Origin: Achromobacter spanius
GTDB taxonomy: Bacteria; Pseudomonadota; Gammaproteobacteria; Burkholderiales; Burkholderiaceae_B
Direction of reading: 5' to 3'
DNA: 64,000 nt
Assembly: GCF_003994415.1 (NCBI RefSeq)
Contig: NZ_CP034689.1
Coordinates: forward strand, 4,092,001 to 4,156,000
A program made the position numbers and the translations under genes. Below, in pieces: positions 26,470-35,566 of the stretch (positions within the stretch are counted from its first letter, which is position 1; each line of letters begins with the position of its first letter). The notes under the pieces are model-generated. The model did not search any database, was not told the DNA's origin, and saw only the letters and a list, made by a program, of their open reading frames with translations.

Positions 26470-26733
26470 TCATGGCGTAACGCCAGCGATTTCAAAAACC
26501 ACACTATCGTGGCGGCCTTGTGCGTCCATGACGGTAAGCGTATACCGGCCGTCTTGCGCCAGCACTAATTTAAACGGATGACTCGACGCGCCCTGACTCA
26601 CCACGCGCCCGTCCAGCATCCACCATACTTCTCCTTCGGCGCCCTGCACATCCACATCAAGCGCCACTTCCCGGCTGCCGGGTACGGGCCGAAGCACCGA
26701 ACCAGTGGCCACGCCACCCACGCGCAAAGGCCC
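26470..26733 (-). pseudogene. pbpC: Detached C-terminal tail of pbpC (out of frame)
   Basis: About 87 codons in the frame next to pbpC read GPLRVGGVATGSVLRPVPGS..., with EGEVWWMLDGR and GRYTLTVMDAQG. This is the C-terminal BiPBP_C domain that normally ends PBP1C. There is no start codon of its own at the junction; the coding continues from the pbpC frame at 26733. Restoring one G in the GGG at 26731-26733 (minus strand) joins both parts into one open frame. So this is either a real one-base deletion or a sequencing error, not a separate gene. Confidence 0.8.
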
Positions 26734-28655
26734 TGCGTGGCGTCGGCATAGCCGGCAAATGACGGCGGCGCCGTGTCGTTCAGCAGCCACGCGGCGCGCT
26801 GTTCGGGGCATTCCCCGGACGGCACGCTGCCCAGCCGATAACCCAGTGGCCAACAGGTGACCGCCGCCTGCACCGTTTCGGGCCGGCTACGGACCTGCTG
26901 CGCCCCTTCCGGTAACGCAGCCACAATATCTTGCAGTAACGGCGCCGCCACATTTGCCCCGAAAAAACCGGGGTTGGGCGTACCGTCCGGACGACCGACC
27001 CAGACGCCTAACGTCCATCTATCGGTCACCCCGATCGCCCAGGCGTCCCGGAATCCGAAACTGGTTCCGGTTTTCCAGGCCAGCCGCCGGGCCGGACTGC
27101 CCGACTGGTAGAAAGGCCGGTCGGGATGCCCGCCACCTTCGAGGATATCGCGAACGATCCAGGCGGCTCCAGGGCTCATCATACGGGACTCGATCCTGGG
27201 TTGCTCCGTTCGAAGACGGGGCCGTCCCGAGATGCCATCGCGGGCCAAAGCCCGGTAAGCGCCGACCAGTTCTTCCAATGTGGTGCCACCCCCGCCCAAA
27301 ATCAAGCTTAAATTTGGAACGGCACCCGCCGGCAAACGTAAGCGCACACCGCCGGTCAGCATAACCGACGCGAAACTGACCGGCCCGACGCGGTCCAGCA
27401 GGTCCACCGCCGGCACATTCAACGACCGTTGCAAGGCTTGCGCGACGCTGACAGGCCCAGAAAACGCCGCTTGGAAATTACCCGGTGCGTAGCCGCCAAA
27501 CGACAGCGGCGCGTCAATCAGCAGGCTTTCGGAATGAATCAACCCCTCGTCCAGCGCCTGCGCATAAAGAAACGGTTTCAGAGTAGAACCCGGCGAGCGC
27601 ACGCCACGCACCATATCCACATGAGCGTAACGGGTATCGTCCGAAAAATCAGCAGAACCCGCGTAGGCCTTGACCTCCAGCGTATCGTTATCCATCACCA
27701 GCACCGCCATGGACACCTTGGGCGGCAGGCTGTCCACGCGGTCCAGCAACATTTGTTCCACCGACGCCTGCATGTCGGCATCCAGCGTCGATCCAACCAA
27801 CGGCGGCCGTTGACCCGCGCGGCGCGCGGCGGGCGTGGCGCCCGCTTCCTGCAACAGACGTTGCGCGGCCAACGGCGCCAGCCAGCGCGCGCGCAACGGC
27901 GGCGCGATCACGTTTTCAATCTTGGCGTCGGCCACTTCGGCCGGCGTCCAGCGGCCCAGTTCGGCCATGCGATCCAGCACCTTGTCTCGCGCGGCCTGAG
28001 CCGCCTCGGGATGGCGGTCGGGGCGCAGGCGCGATGGGGCTTGCGGCAAAGCGGTCAGCATGGCCGATTCGGCCGGGCCCAGGTCGCGGGCAGACTTGCC
28101 CAGCCATAGCCGCGCCCCCATTTCCACGCCCTCCACAATGCCTCCCATCGGCGCATGGGTCAGGTACATGGAAAGAATCTCGTCCTTGCTGTAGTGCATC
28201 TCCAACTGCACCGCGCGCCAGGCCTGTCGTAATTTGGCCGACATGGAACGCGACGGCTTGCCGGCCAGTTGCGGGTCGATCAGGCGCGCCACCTGCATGG
28301 TCAGCGTGGAACCGCCCGACACAATGCGACGGTTCGTGGCCCACTGCCAGCCCGCGCGCGCCATCGCCACGGGATTGACACCGGGATGCCAGTAGAACCA
28401 GCGGTCTTCATATGTGAGCAAGGTGTCCAGATAGCGCGGCGAGACCTGGTCCGGCGTCACCGGATAGCGCCAGATGCCGTCGCGGCTGGGGTAGTTGCGC
28501 AGCGGTGTGCCGTCGGCGGCAACGATCACGGCGGCGCCGCCCGAGTCGATGGCGGGCAATGGGAACAGGCGGTCAAGCACGAATAACAACGCGGCCAGCG
28601 CAAACAACACGCTGGCCGCGATGATGCCGCGCCGCCGCCAGCGGCGGGCACGCAT
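26598..28655 (-). CDS. pbpC: Penicillin-binding protein 1C (transglycosylase/transpeptidase), C-terminus frameshifted
   Basis: Bifunctional peptidoglycan synthase anchored in the inner membrane. After a basic start and one membrane helix (about 8-27) comes the GT51 transglycosylase with EDRWFYWHPGVNP and GGSTLTMQVARL. A transpeptidase follows with the active Ser in RSPGSTLKPFLYA, SLN, and the KTG triad in AWKTGTSFGFRDAW. The last 45 residues (from Leu-Cys-Ala-Trp) are out-of-frame sequence caused by a one-base loss at 26731-26733, replacing the BiPBP_C tail; catalytic domains remain intact. The ATG at 28655 gives the E. coli PbpC-like N-terminus; GTG 28730 overlapping the previous gene is an alternative. 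Confidence 0.85.
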   Translation of the reverse strand: MRARRWRRRGIIAASVLFALAALLFVLDRLFPLPAIDSGGAAVIVAADGTPLRNYPSRDGIWRYPVTPDQVSPRYLDTLLTYEDRWFYWHPGVNPVAMARAGWQWATNRRIVSGGSTLTMQVARLIDPQLAGKPSRSMSAKLRQAWRAVQLEMHYSKDEILSMYLTHAPMGGIVEGVEMGARLWLGKSARDLGPAESAMLTALPQAPSRLRPDRHPEAAQAARDKVLDRMAELGRWTPAEVADAKIENVIAPPLRARWLAPLAAQRLLQEAGATPAARRAGQRPPLVGSTLDADMQASVEQMLLDRVDSLPPKVSMAVLVMDNDTLEVKAYAGSADFSDDTRYAHVDMVRGVRSPGSTLKPFLYAQALDEGLIHSESLLIDAPLSFGGYAPGNFQAAFSGPVSVAQALQRSLNVPAVDLLDRVGPVSFASVMLTGGVRLRLPAGAVPNLSLILGGGGTTLEELVGAYRALARDGISGRPRLRTEQPRIESRMMSPGAAWIVRDILEGGGHPDRPFYQSGSPARRLAWKTGTSFGFRDAWAIGVTDRWTLGVWVGRPDGTPNPGFFGANVAAPLLQDIVAALPEGAQQVRSRPETVQAAVTCWPLGYRLGSVPSGECPEQRAAWLLNDTAPPSFAGYADATQGLCAWVAWPLVRCFGPYPAAGKWRLMWMCRAPKEKYGGCWTGAW

Positions 28656-28684
28656 GGCGCCCGCCGTGGAGGAGGCGGCGGCGG

Positions 28685-31600
28685 TCAAGGACGCTTGGCG
28701 CCGCGATCGCGGATGTCGACCGTGCTCCACTGCTCACCCACACCCCGGATTTCCGGGCGGTACATATCTTCGGCCACCGTCGACGGCACCGCATAGCGGC
28801 CCGGCGTGACGACGCGCACCAGATAGAACACGTCGACCTTGCCGCGGCCCAGGGACACGGCGGCCACGTAACGGTCATCGCGGAATTCACGATGCTTGAT
28901 GTTGGAGTCGGCCATGGCTTCGGCCACTCGGCGTCCGCCAATCGTCCATTCCTGCATCTCGGGGCTTTGCGACAGGTTCAGGTTTTCCACTTCAAAACCG
29001 GCCGGCACGCGGTCCTCGATCAGCGCATCGGGAATGCTTTGGTTGGCGCTGGCCTGCACCCACACCACCAACATGTCGCCGCTTTGCAGCGTGCCACCAT
29101 CCCACGGTTTGCCGTCCGGACGATACCAGCCACGCTTGAGCTGGATCACGTCGTTGCGCGGCTTGGGCGCAACCATCGGGCTGCCCTGGATGTCGTATTC
29201 CAGAAACAATGATTGCGACCCCGTGTTGACGATTTGCGTGTTGGCCAGGTCAGCCGCCGACAAGCCCACCGTCTGGTCGCTCTTGCCGCCATCCAGCGGC
29301 TTGCGCGCGCCGTTGACCGTCAGCGCGGCTTGCCAGGGCGTGCCCTTGTCGCCGCCGATGGCGCGCGCCGCCATCAACAGCGCCATGCGTTCCTGCGTGG
29401 ACAGGTACGAACGGTTGCCCAGACGAGCTGTCAATTGCGTCAGCAGGTTTTCCAGGCGCTCATGCTTCAGGCCGTACTGATTGGCCAGCGCGTACGACAA
29501 GGCGTAGTCGCGCACGCTGCTGCCGTAGTCGCCCAGCCATTCATCGTAATAGGCGTTGTAGTTGCGACGGGGGAAACCGTATTCGCGTGACATGGCGGCG
29601 TCCAGCGCGGACTGCATGCGCCCTTCGTCGCCCATCAGCTTGAATGCGGCCGCCAACTGGATCAGGGGCAACGGCGAACGCGCACGTTCTTGATAGTTGT
29701 CGAACAGTTGGCGCACCGTCGACAACGGCGCCTTCTTGTCGCGCGCCAAGGCCAGCACGGCGGTCGACAAGCCGGCAAAACGGCGGTGGTCTTCGCGCAG
29801 GACGTTGGCATCGCTGCCGTCGATACGGCCGGCTTCAACGTTGCGGCGCAGGTTCACCGACCACGTGCCGAAGGTGTTGGACGTCTGCTGCACTTGCTCC
29901 AGCAGCCATTGGCGCGAACGGTCGAGCGTGGCTTCGGGCACTTCAAAGCCTTGGTCGCGCGCGTCTTGCAGGAAGCCGACGGCATAGGCCGTCAGCCACA
30001 CATCGCGCGAGCTGGAACCGCTCCAGAGGTTGTAAGAACCCACCGCGTTGCGCATGCCGGACAGGCGGCCGATGGCGCCGGACACCTGCGCGGCGCGTTC
30101 CACCTGCGAGTGCGGCTTCAGGCCGAACTGCTTGGCGACGGCGTCGTCGATCAACACCCACGGCAAGGCGCGGCTGATGGTCTGCTCGGCGCATCCGTAG
30201 GGATACGCCAGCAGGCCTTCAACCAGCTTGTTCACGTTGAACGGCGGACGGTTCGACACCGTCAGGCTGACCAAAGCCGAATCCGGGTAGTACGAAGACA
30301 CCCACGCCGCTTGCGCCACATTGGTTTCGCCCGGATTCAGACGCAGACGGCGCACCTGGCGTTCGCCCGCATAGGCCGGCTGCACTTGCAGCACCGATTC
30401 GCGCACGATGTGCACGGGCTTGGCGCCGCCCTGCCCGTCGATGGTCAGGCGCATCAGGCCCAGACCGTAGGAACCCGTCGTCGTTGCGTTGAAGCGCAAA
30501 GTCGTGCGCTGCTTGTCTTTCAGCGTCACCGTGCGCACGCCGTCCGGAATGGCCAGCGGGTCCAGGGCTTCCAGCTTGATGCTGATCTTTTGCTCGGCGC
30601 CGCTCAGGTTGGTCAGGTCCAGCGCGATGGCGGCCTGGTCGCCCGGCGTGATGAAGCGCGGCGTATTCATTTCCGCGACAATCGGCGCGGCCACCACCAT
30701 TTCAGTGTCGGTGCTGCCGTAGTTGTCGGCCGTGAACGCCACGGCCATCAGGCGCAGCGTGCCGTTGAAATCGGGCAGGTCCAACGGAATGTCGGCTTCG
30801 CCCTGCGCGTTCAAGGTGACCGGACCCGAGAACAGGTCGACCAGCTTGACCTTCTTGGGCAGGCTCTTGCTGTCGCCGCGCATGGCGGCGTCACCACCCC
30901 ACTTCAGCTTGCCCTTGGTGCCGTCCATTTTCTCGATCAGCTTGCCGTACATGTCCAGCAGTTCGGGCGCGTAGCGGTGCTTGCCGAAGAAATAGTCCAG
31001 CGGGTCGGGCGTGGCGTACTGGTTGATGTTGAGAATGCCGACGTCCACGGCGGACAAGGTCACCGTGGCTTGCTTGCCTTGAGCGCCGTCGACCTTGACG
31101 CGCACTGTCGTCTTGGTTTCGGGCTCGGTCTTGGCCGCGGCGGTCAGCTTCACATCCAGCTTGCGGTCGGCGCTGGCAATTGGCAGGAACGCCAGGCCCA
31201 GCGCACGGGCCGGCGTCACGCGGTCGCCTTCGCTACCCGGGCGGAACACGGCGGCGGCCACATACAGGTCGTGGCGCTTCCAGTCCTTGTTGATCGGAAT
31301 CTCAACTTCGGTGCCCGTTGCTTTCACGGCCACCCAGGTGGACCACAGCATGCGGTCGCCTTCCACCGTGACCAGTGCCTGGCCGTCGTGCGGCGGCGTC
31401 AGCGTGACCTTGACGGTATCGCCCGGCTTGGCCGGCACGCCTTCCAGCTTCATCTGCACGCGGTCGGGGCGGTTGCCCATCGCGTCGGCGTCCTGCGCGT
31501 TCCAGCCCGCATAGAAGCGGTAGCGCATCGTTTCACCGGTTTCCGGGTCGGCGATTTCAAGGCGGTAACGGCCCCACTTGACCGGCACGGTCAGTTGCGC

Positions 31601-33919
31601 GCGGTCGTTCAAGGCGATTTCGCGCGAATCGACCAGTTCTTCGGTTTCGGTATAGCCGCTGTTCCAGCCGCGCTGGTCGTCAAAGCGCCAGTAGTATTGG
31701 CGTTCTTCGCGGAACAAGCGCATCTGGGCCTGGGCCAGCGGAACGATCTCGCCTTGCGCGTTGGCCCGGATGACTTCAAACACGGCGGGTGCGCGCTCGC
31801 GCGCCACATCGCTGTCAAACTGCGGACGCACGGCAATCAGCTTGTCGGCGGGCCAGACGCTGCGCTCGATGGAGCGCACCACCGGGCGGCCGCCCGATTC
31901 AAGCAGGCTGGCCGACACGCGCACCTTCATGGGCGAGTGCGTACCCGCCACGCTGGGATTCACGCTGATCCGGGCTGCGCCCTTGTCGTCCAGCGCTTCC
32001 TCGGGCAGTTCACTGAACGTGCGACGCGTGTCATCGGCAACATCACCGAAAATAAAGCCCGGCCATTTCTGCGCCAAGGCGAAACGGTCGCGCTTGACCT
32101 GGAAGCTGGACAGCAGGCGATTGCCGGCTGCGGGCGCGCCGTAGAGGTAATCGCCCTGCACATTGACGATCAGTTCCTCGTCCGGCGACAGCACCTCTTG
32201 ATCAGAGGTCAGCGCCATCTTCATGCGTTCAGGCAGGAATTCCTCGACCTGGAACTTCCACGACGCATCCGGCGTGCGCGAAGCGGGGTCCACGCGCAGT
32301 TCAAGCAGCCACGAACCCGTCTGGGCGTCCAGCGGCAATTCGATGGCGCGCTCAACATAACCGACCAGATCTTTCTTGGGTTGCCACAGGGTGGTCTGCA
32401 CCACGCGGCCATCGGGGCGCTTGATCGTCGCCGTCAGCGGCGCGGGCGTCAGCATGCGGCCGTCCAGGTCGCGTGGCAGCACCGACACGTTGAAGGTCTC
32501 GCCCGGACGGTACAAATTGCGGCCGGCGTAGACGAACAGATTATTGGGGCGCGACACATGGCCGCCCGTATCGAACTCAGACAGGTCCAGCGCCGGTTCG
32601 CCCAGGGCCAGCACGGTCATTTCCTTGTCGCGCGAGGCGCGGATGACGCGCGCATTGGTGAAGCTGCCGTCAAAACGCACATGGCCCTGCGCATCGGCAG
32701 CGGCCTTGGCCAGCGTCTTGCCCGCGCCGTCCACCAGTTCAAACACGGCGCCCGGAATGGCCTGGCCAGACTTCAGCGACACGGAATAGGCTTCCACGCG
32801 GTCGCTGTAACGACGCGCGTGCAGGCCGATATCGCTGACGTAGAAATACGTGACCTGGTATTCATAGCGGAACCGGCCCGGTTGGCTCATGACCGCGATG
32901 TAGATGCCGGGCTCTTGCAATTCCTTCACGCCTTCAACCGGCAGGAAGGTGACGTGGCGGCGGTTCGGCTTGTCGTCGGTGATGAAACGGCCCTGATAGA
33001 CGCTGGTCGTCAGCGAATTCAGGCGGTCCAGATCCCAGTTGCTGACCGAGCCTTTCAGGCTGCGGTTGTCGGAATAGCGCCAGTTGTCATCGTCGTAGTC
33101 AGCTTCGTCTTCGTCAGATGCCGAGGTGGTGTTGCGGCCGATGCCCAGCACCGTTTCGAACAGTTCCGGCACACGGTCCGGCGCCACGCGCAGGAACTGC
33201 ACGTCAACCTCGGGCACGTTTACGGTCGCCACGGGCAGGCCGCCGTTCTGGCCGGCCGGCAGCACCACGCCGCGGCTGGCGAAATAGAACGAGGGCGGCA
33301 TGGCCTGCGTGTTCACTTCGCAATTCGAGGTTTCAGCCAACACGACCTTGTCGCCCACGCCGGGCAAACCCGAACGTACCGTGATGGCGTATTTGCGCTG
33401 CGGCTGGATGTAGGGGAAATACACCATGCGCGGGTTCTCGCCCACGATCCAGCTGCCTTTCAGGATCTTGCCTTTGGGCGCGGAATCGCCCGGCTTGACC
33501 GAGGCCGGCTGGTCACCCGCATTGGCGGCGGTTTCGTTGTCTTCGTCGGCCTTGCCGGACGAGGCGCCCAGGTCGGTGACCTGAAGGAAATCATCCAGCT
33601 TGGCCTTGGCGTCCACCGGCTGGGTGAACGTGACCGAGAGCGACAATGCCTCGTTGAACTGGCGCGGCTGGCAGGTCAGCGCCGCAAAGGGGTCGGGTGC
33701 GCCCACCGTCGCGCTGGCGCCCAATGCGGGCTTGCCGTCACCAGGCGCAGCGGCCGGGGCCGCCGCAGGGGTTTGCGTCGCGGTGGAAGCCGCCGGCGCC
33801 TGGACCGGGGCCGCGCCCTGCTTGTCCTTACCGCCCATCCACCAGCCTACGCCGATGGCGCCGGCCAACACCACTACGCCGGCAACCGCCAGCCAGGTCT
33901 TACTAACCTTTCCACTCAC
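28685..33919 (-). CDS. Bacterial alpha-2-macroglobulin (YfhM type)
   Basis: Large periplasmic protease trap of 1744 residues. It has an N-terminal membrane anchor (about 8-28, no lipobox) and an Ala/Pro-rich linker (35-65). Successive macroglobulin beta domains follow, then a thioester domain with Cys1243 in GCAEQT, the CxEQ motif that covalently captures attacking proteases. E. coli YfhM is a lipoprotein, so the transmembrane anchor is a difference. Start is GTG 33917-33919 with GGAGGGG eight bases upstream. The gene is followed by pbpC; this pairing is conserved in many bacteria and suggests defence plus cell-wall repair after protease attack. Confidence 0.93.
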   Translation of the reverse strand: MSGKVSKTWLAVAGVVVLAGAIGVGWWMGGKDKQGAAPVQAPAASTATQTPAAAPAAAPGDGKPALGASATVGAPDPFAALTCQPRQFNEALSLSVTFTQPVDAKAKLDDFLQVTDLGASSGKADEDNETAANAGDQPASVKPGDSAPKGKILKGSWIVGENPRMVYFPYIQPQRKYAITVRSGLPGVGDKVVLAETSNCEVNTQAMPPSFYFASRGVVLPAGQNGGLPVATVNVPEVDVQFLRVAPDRVPELFETVLGIGRNTTSASDEDEADYDDDNWRYSDNRSLKGSVSNWDLDRLNSLTTSVYQGRFITDDKPNRRHVTFLPVEGVKELQEPGIYIAVMSQPGRFRYEYQVTYFYVSDIGLHARRYSDRVEAYSVSLKSGQAIPGAVFELVDGAGKTLAKAAADAQGHVRFDGSFTNARVIRASRDKEMTVLALGEPALDLSEFDTGGHVSRPNNLFVYAGRNLYRPGETFNVSVLPRDLDGRMLTPAPLTATIKRPDGRVVQTTLWQPKKDLVGYVERAIELPLDAQTGSWLLELRVDPASRTPDASWKFQVEEFLPERMKMALTSDQEVLSPDEELIVNVQGDYLYGAPAAGNRLLSSFQVKRDRFALAQKWPGFIFGDVADDTRRTFSELPEEALDDKGAARISVNPSVAGTHSPMKVRVSASLLESGGRPVVRSIERSVWPADKLIAVRPQFDSDVARERAPAVFEVIRANAQGEIVPLAQAQMRLFREERQYYWRFDDQRGWNSGYTETEELVDSREIALNDRAQLTVPVKWGRYRLEIADPETGETMRYRFYAGWNAQDADAMGNRPDRVQMKLEGVPAKPGDTVKVTLTPPHDGQALVTVEGDRMLWSTWVAVKATGTEVEIPINKDWKRHDLYVAAAVFRPGSEGDRVTPARALGLAFLPIASADRKLDVKLTAAAKTEPETKTTVRVKVDGAQGKQATVTLSAVDVGILNINQYATPDPLDYFFGKHRYAPELLDMYGKLIEKMDGTKGKLKWGGDAAMRGDSKSLPKKVKLVDLFSGPVTLNAQGEADIPLDLPDFNGTLRLMAVAFTADNYGSTDTEMVVAAPIVAEMNTPRFITPGDQAAIALDLTNLSGAEQKISIKLEALDPLAIPDGVRTVTLKDKQRTTLRFNATTTGSYGLGLMRLTIDGQGGAKPVHIVRESVLQVQPAYAGERQVRRLRLNPGETNVAQAAWVSSYYPDSALVSLTVSNRPPFNVNKLVEGLLAYPYGCAEQTISRALPWVLIDDAVAKQFGLKPHSQVERAAQVSGAIGRLSGMRNAVGSYNLWSGSSSRDVWLTAYAVGFLQDARDQGFEVPEATLDRSRQWLLEQVQQTSNTFGTWSVNLRRNVEAGRIDGSDANVLREDHRRFAGLSTAVLALARDKKAPLSTVRQLFDNYQERARSPLPLIQLAAAFKLMGDEGRMQSALDAAMSREYGFPRRNYNAYYDEWLGDYGSSVRDYALSYALANQYGLKHERLENLLTQLTARLGNRSYLSTQERMALLMAARAIGGDKGTPWQAALTVNGARKPLDGGKSDQTVGLSAADLANTQIVNTGSQSLFLEYDIQGSPMVAPKPRNDVIQLKRGWYRPDGKPWDGGTLQSGDMLVVWVQASANQSIPDALIEDRVPAGFEVENLNLSQSPEMQEWTIGGRRVAEAMADSNIKHREFRDDRYVAAVSLGRGKVDVFYLVRVVTPGRYAVPSTVAEDMYRPEIRGVGEQWSTVDIRDRGAKRP

Positions 33920-34007
33920 GGCAAACCCCTCCGCCTACTCGTACACAAGCTCCTTCGCGGCGGAGCTGCCGACCCACTGCTCCGCGCGCTTCCCCAAACG
34001 CGGAACC

Positions 34008-34048
34008 TGCCGTGTTTTGCACGGCACAACGCCGCCTACTTGGGCGGC
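34008..34048 (-). terminator. Two tandem hairpins downstream of clpS
   Basis: Stem GCCGCC/GGCGGC at 34031-34048 and stem TGCCGTG/CACGGCA with a TTTTG loop at 34008-34026 follow each other within 17 bp of the clpS stop. Neither has a long U-tract, so they may act as a weak terminator or attenuator that lets some clpS transcripts run into the alpha-2-macroglobulin gene. Confidence 0.5.
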
Positions 34049-34064
34049 ATCTTCATTTTTGGTG

Positions 34065-34379
34065 TTAAACGGGTTCCATCACACATTGCAGCGGGTGCTG
34101 GCGCGCCCGCGCATACTGCCCTACCTGGGCAATGCGAGTCGCCGCGAGATCTCGGGGATACACCCCGCATACTCCGCGACCTTCGTGATGCACCTGCAAC
34201 ATGATCCGCGTGGCCTCTTCATGGTTTTTATTGAAGAATTTCTGCAGAACTTTCACGACGAATTCCATCGGCGTGTAGTCGTCATTAAGCAGCAAAACCT
34301 GATACATCGGAGGCGGCGCGGCGCGCGCCGGTGCCTTCTCGACGGCCAAATCATGCTGGGTATCCAAGGTAGAACTCAT
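34065..34379 (-). CDS. clpS: ATP-dependent Clp protease adaptor ClpS
   Basis: 104-residue adaptor that delivers N-degron substrates to ClpA. After a flexible N-terminal 25 residues comes the core LLNDDYTPMEFVV with the Asn-Asp pair that binds the N-terminal residue of substrates. A His-His-Glu-Gly-Arg-Gly segment completing the pocket follows. Start ATG 34377-34379. Normally clpS immediately precedes clpA; here 7.6 kb holding the alpha-2-macroglobulin and pbpC genes separates them in the same orientation. Confidence 0.93.
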   Translation of the reverse strand: MSSTLDTQHDLAVEKAPARAAPPPMYQVLLLNDDYTPMEFVVKVLQKFFNKNHEEATRIMLQVHHEGRGVCGVYPRDLAATRIAQVGQYARARQHPLQCVMEPV

Positions 34380-34461
34380 AGGGCGGGTATTCTATTTAAA
34401 CTGGGGACGGCTAACGCGCAACTTACTCAAAATTACACGCAGAAATACGTAGTTTCCATAC

Positions 34462-34491
34462 TTGACGACACGAAGAAAAGCGGCGCATTAT
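34462..34491 (+). promoter_or_regulatory. Candidate sigma-70 promoter for the cold-shock gene
   Basis: -35 TTGACG at 34462-34467 and -10 CATTAT at 34486-34491 with an 18-bp spacer. It would give a 5' leader of roughly 105-110 nt before the csp start, the long structured leader usual for cold-shock genes. Confidence 0.5.
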
Positions 34492-34605
34492 CAGCGCATT
34501 CTGGGGTTTTCAACTCATCGAAAATCTGACAGGAATTCGGAGGGGGGACAGAGGTCTAGACCGCGATGCCCTTCTGTCAACATACGATTCAATGAGGCAG
34601 TCCGC

Positions 34606-34851
34606 ATGTCTGATACGACCGCAACCGCCGTCCAAGGGGACAATCCCAAATCGACGGGTACCGTCAAGTGGTTCAACGATGCAAAGGGGTTTGGCTTCAT
34701 TACGCCCGACGACGGCGGTGAAGATCTGTTCGCCCACTTTTCGTCCATACAGATGAATGGTTTTAAAACCCTGAAGGAAGGCCAGAAAGTGGCTTTCGAA
34801 ATCATTCAGGGGCCTAAAGGCAAACAGGCGCTTAATATCACGGCGGCCTGA
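34606..34851 (+). CDS. Cold-shock protein, CspA family (N-terminally extended)
   Basis: Single-strand nucleic-acid chaperone of 81 residues. The oligonucleotide-binding fold begins GTVKWFNDAKGFGFITPDDGG with the RNP1 motif KGFGFI, and RNP2 is DLFAHF, slightly different from the usual VFVHF. A 16-residue hydrophilic extension precedes the fold, longer than in E. coli CspA. Start ATG 34606 with GAGG upstream; a long leader and a strong terminator flank it, so it is monocistronic. Confidence 0.92.
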   Translation: MSDTTATAVQGDNPKSTGTVKWFNDAKGFGFITPDDGGEDLFAHFSSIQMNGFKTLKEGQKVAFEIIQGPKGKQALNITAA

Positions 34852-34891
34852 GTATCCCTTAAAGTGCAGCGGTAAGGCTGCACCATTATCC

Positions 34892-34928
34892 AGGCGGGGC
34901 TTTCGGGCCCCGCCTTGTTATTTTCTTT
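34892..34928 (+). terminator. Intrinsic terminator after the cold-shock gene
   Basis: Stem AGGCGGGG/CCCCGCCT around an 8-base loop, followed by the T-rich run TGTTATTTTCTTTT. It ends 15 bp before the DUF192 start, so that gene needs its own promoter or read-through. Confidence 0.88.
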
Positions 34929-34942
34929 TTACTGCGCCAGTC

Positions 34943-35455
34943 ATGCTGAAGAATGTGAAGTTATTGCCTGTCAACCCTACGTTGTTCAAGACAGCGTTCT
35001 TTAAACCAGCATTTCTGAAAGCACTGTCGGCGGCACTGGCCGCCACGGCGCTTGCGCTGACCGCGGGCGCCCAAGCGCAAACCGGTCCGCAACCGCCCTT
35101 GCCCACCACGCAACTTTCGGCCGGCATCCATATTATCCGAGCGGAAGTTGCCGACACCGACGCCACCCGCCAAAGCGGCCTGATGTTCCGCACGGAACTC
35201 CAGGGCAACGACGGCATGCTGTTCGTGTTCGAGCGGCCGGACGTGCAGTGCTTCTGGATGCGCAACACGCTCTTGCCGCTCTCGATAGCCTTTATCGCCG
35301 ACGACGGCACGATCGTCAATATCGACGACATGGCGCCGCAGACCGAAGACCCGCACTGCGCAAGAAAGCCGGTGCGCTATGCCCTGGAAATGGCCCAAGG
35401 CTGGTTCGACGAGCACGGCATCAAGGCCGGCCGGAAAGTCGACGGGCTGCCCTGA
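34943..35455 (+). CDS. DUF192 family exported protein
   Basis: 170-residue secreted protein: a basic N-terminus, a hydrophobic signal core (about 27-45) ending Ala-Gln-Ala, then a small beta-barrel DUF192 domain with CFWMRNTLLPLSIAFI and YALEMAQGWFDEHGI, the two signatures of the family. The molecular function is unknown. The ATG at 34943 is the only start before the signal core; no good ribosome binding site precedes it, and the preceding terminator ends just before it, so expression may be low. A terminator follows. Confidence 0.82.
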   Translation: MLKNVKLLPVNPTLFKTAFFKPAFLKALSAALAATALALTAGAQAQTGPQPPLPTTQLSAGIHIIRAEVADTDATRQSGLMFRTELQGNDGMLFVFERPDVQCFWMRNTLLPLSIAFIADDGTIVNIDDMAPQTEDPHCARKPVRYALEMAQGWFDEHGIKAGRKVDGLP

Positions 35456-35495
35456 ACGGCCGCCACAGGGCGTAAGCGCCCCCTTCAGATACAAC

Positions 35496-35522
35496 AAGGG
35501 AGCCCCGCAGGGCTCCCTTTTC
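35496..35522. terminator. Intrinsic terminator between DUF192 gene and thiolase
   Basis: Stem AAGGGAGCC/GGCTCCCTT with a 6-base loop followed by TTTT. It serves the plus-strand DUF192 gene and lies 45 bp from the end of the convergent thiolase gene. Confidence 0.85.
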
Positions 35523-35566
35523 ATTTCCGCCACCGGCCTCGCGGCGGAAAAAACAACACTTCAGGC

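Noticed and set aside
29690..34204. 1504-codon plus-strand open frame antisense to the alpha-2-macroglobulin gene
   Set aside because: Very long antisense frames are common opposite GC-rich coding DNA; the translation is His/Arg/Gln/Gly-rich with no domain, and the minus-strand gene is unmistakable.
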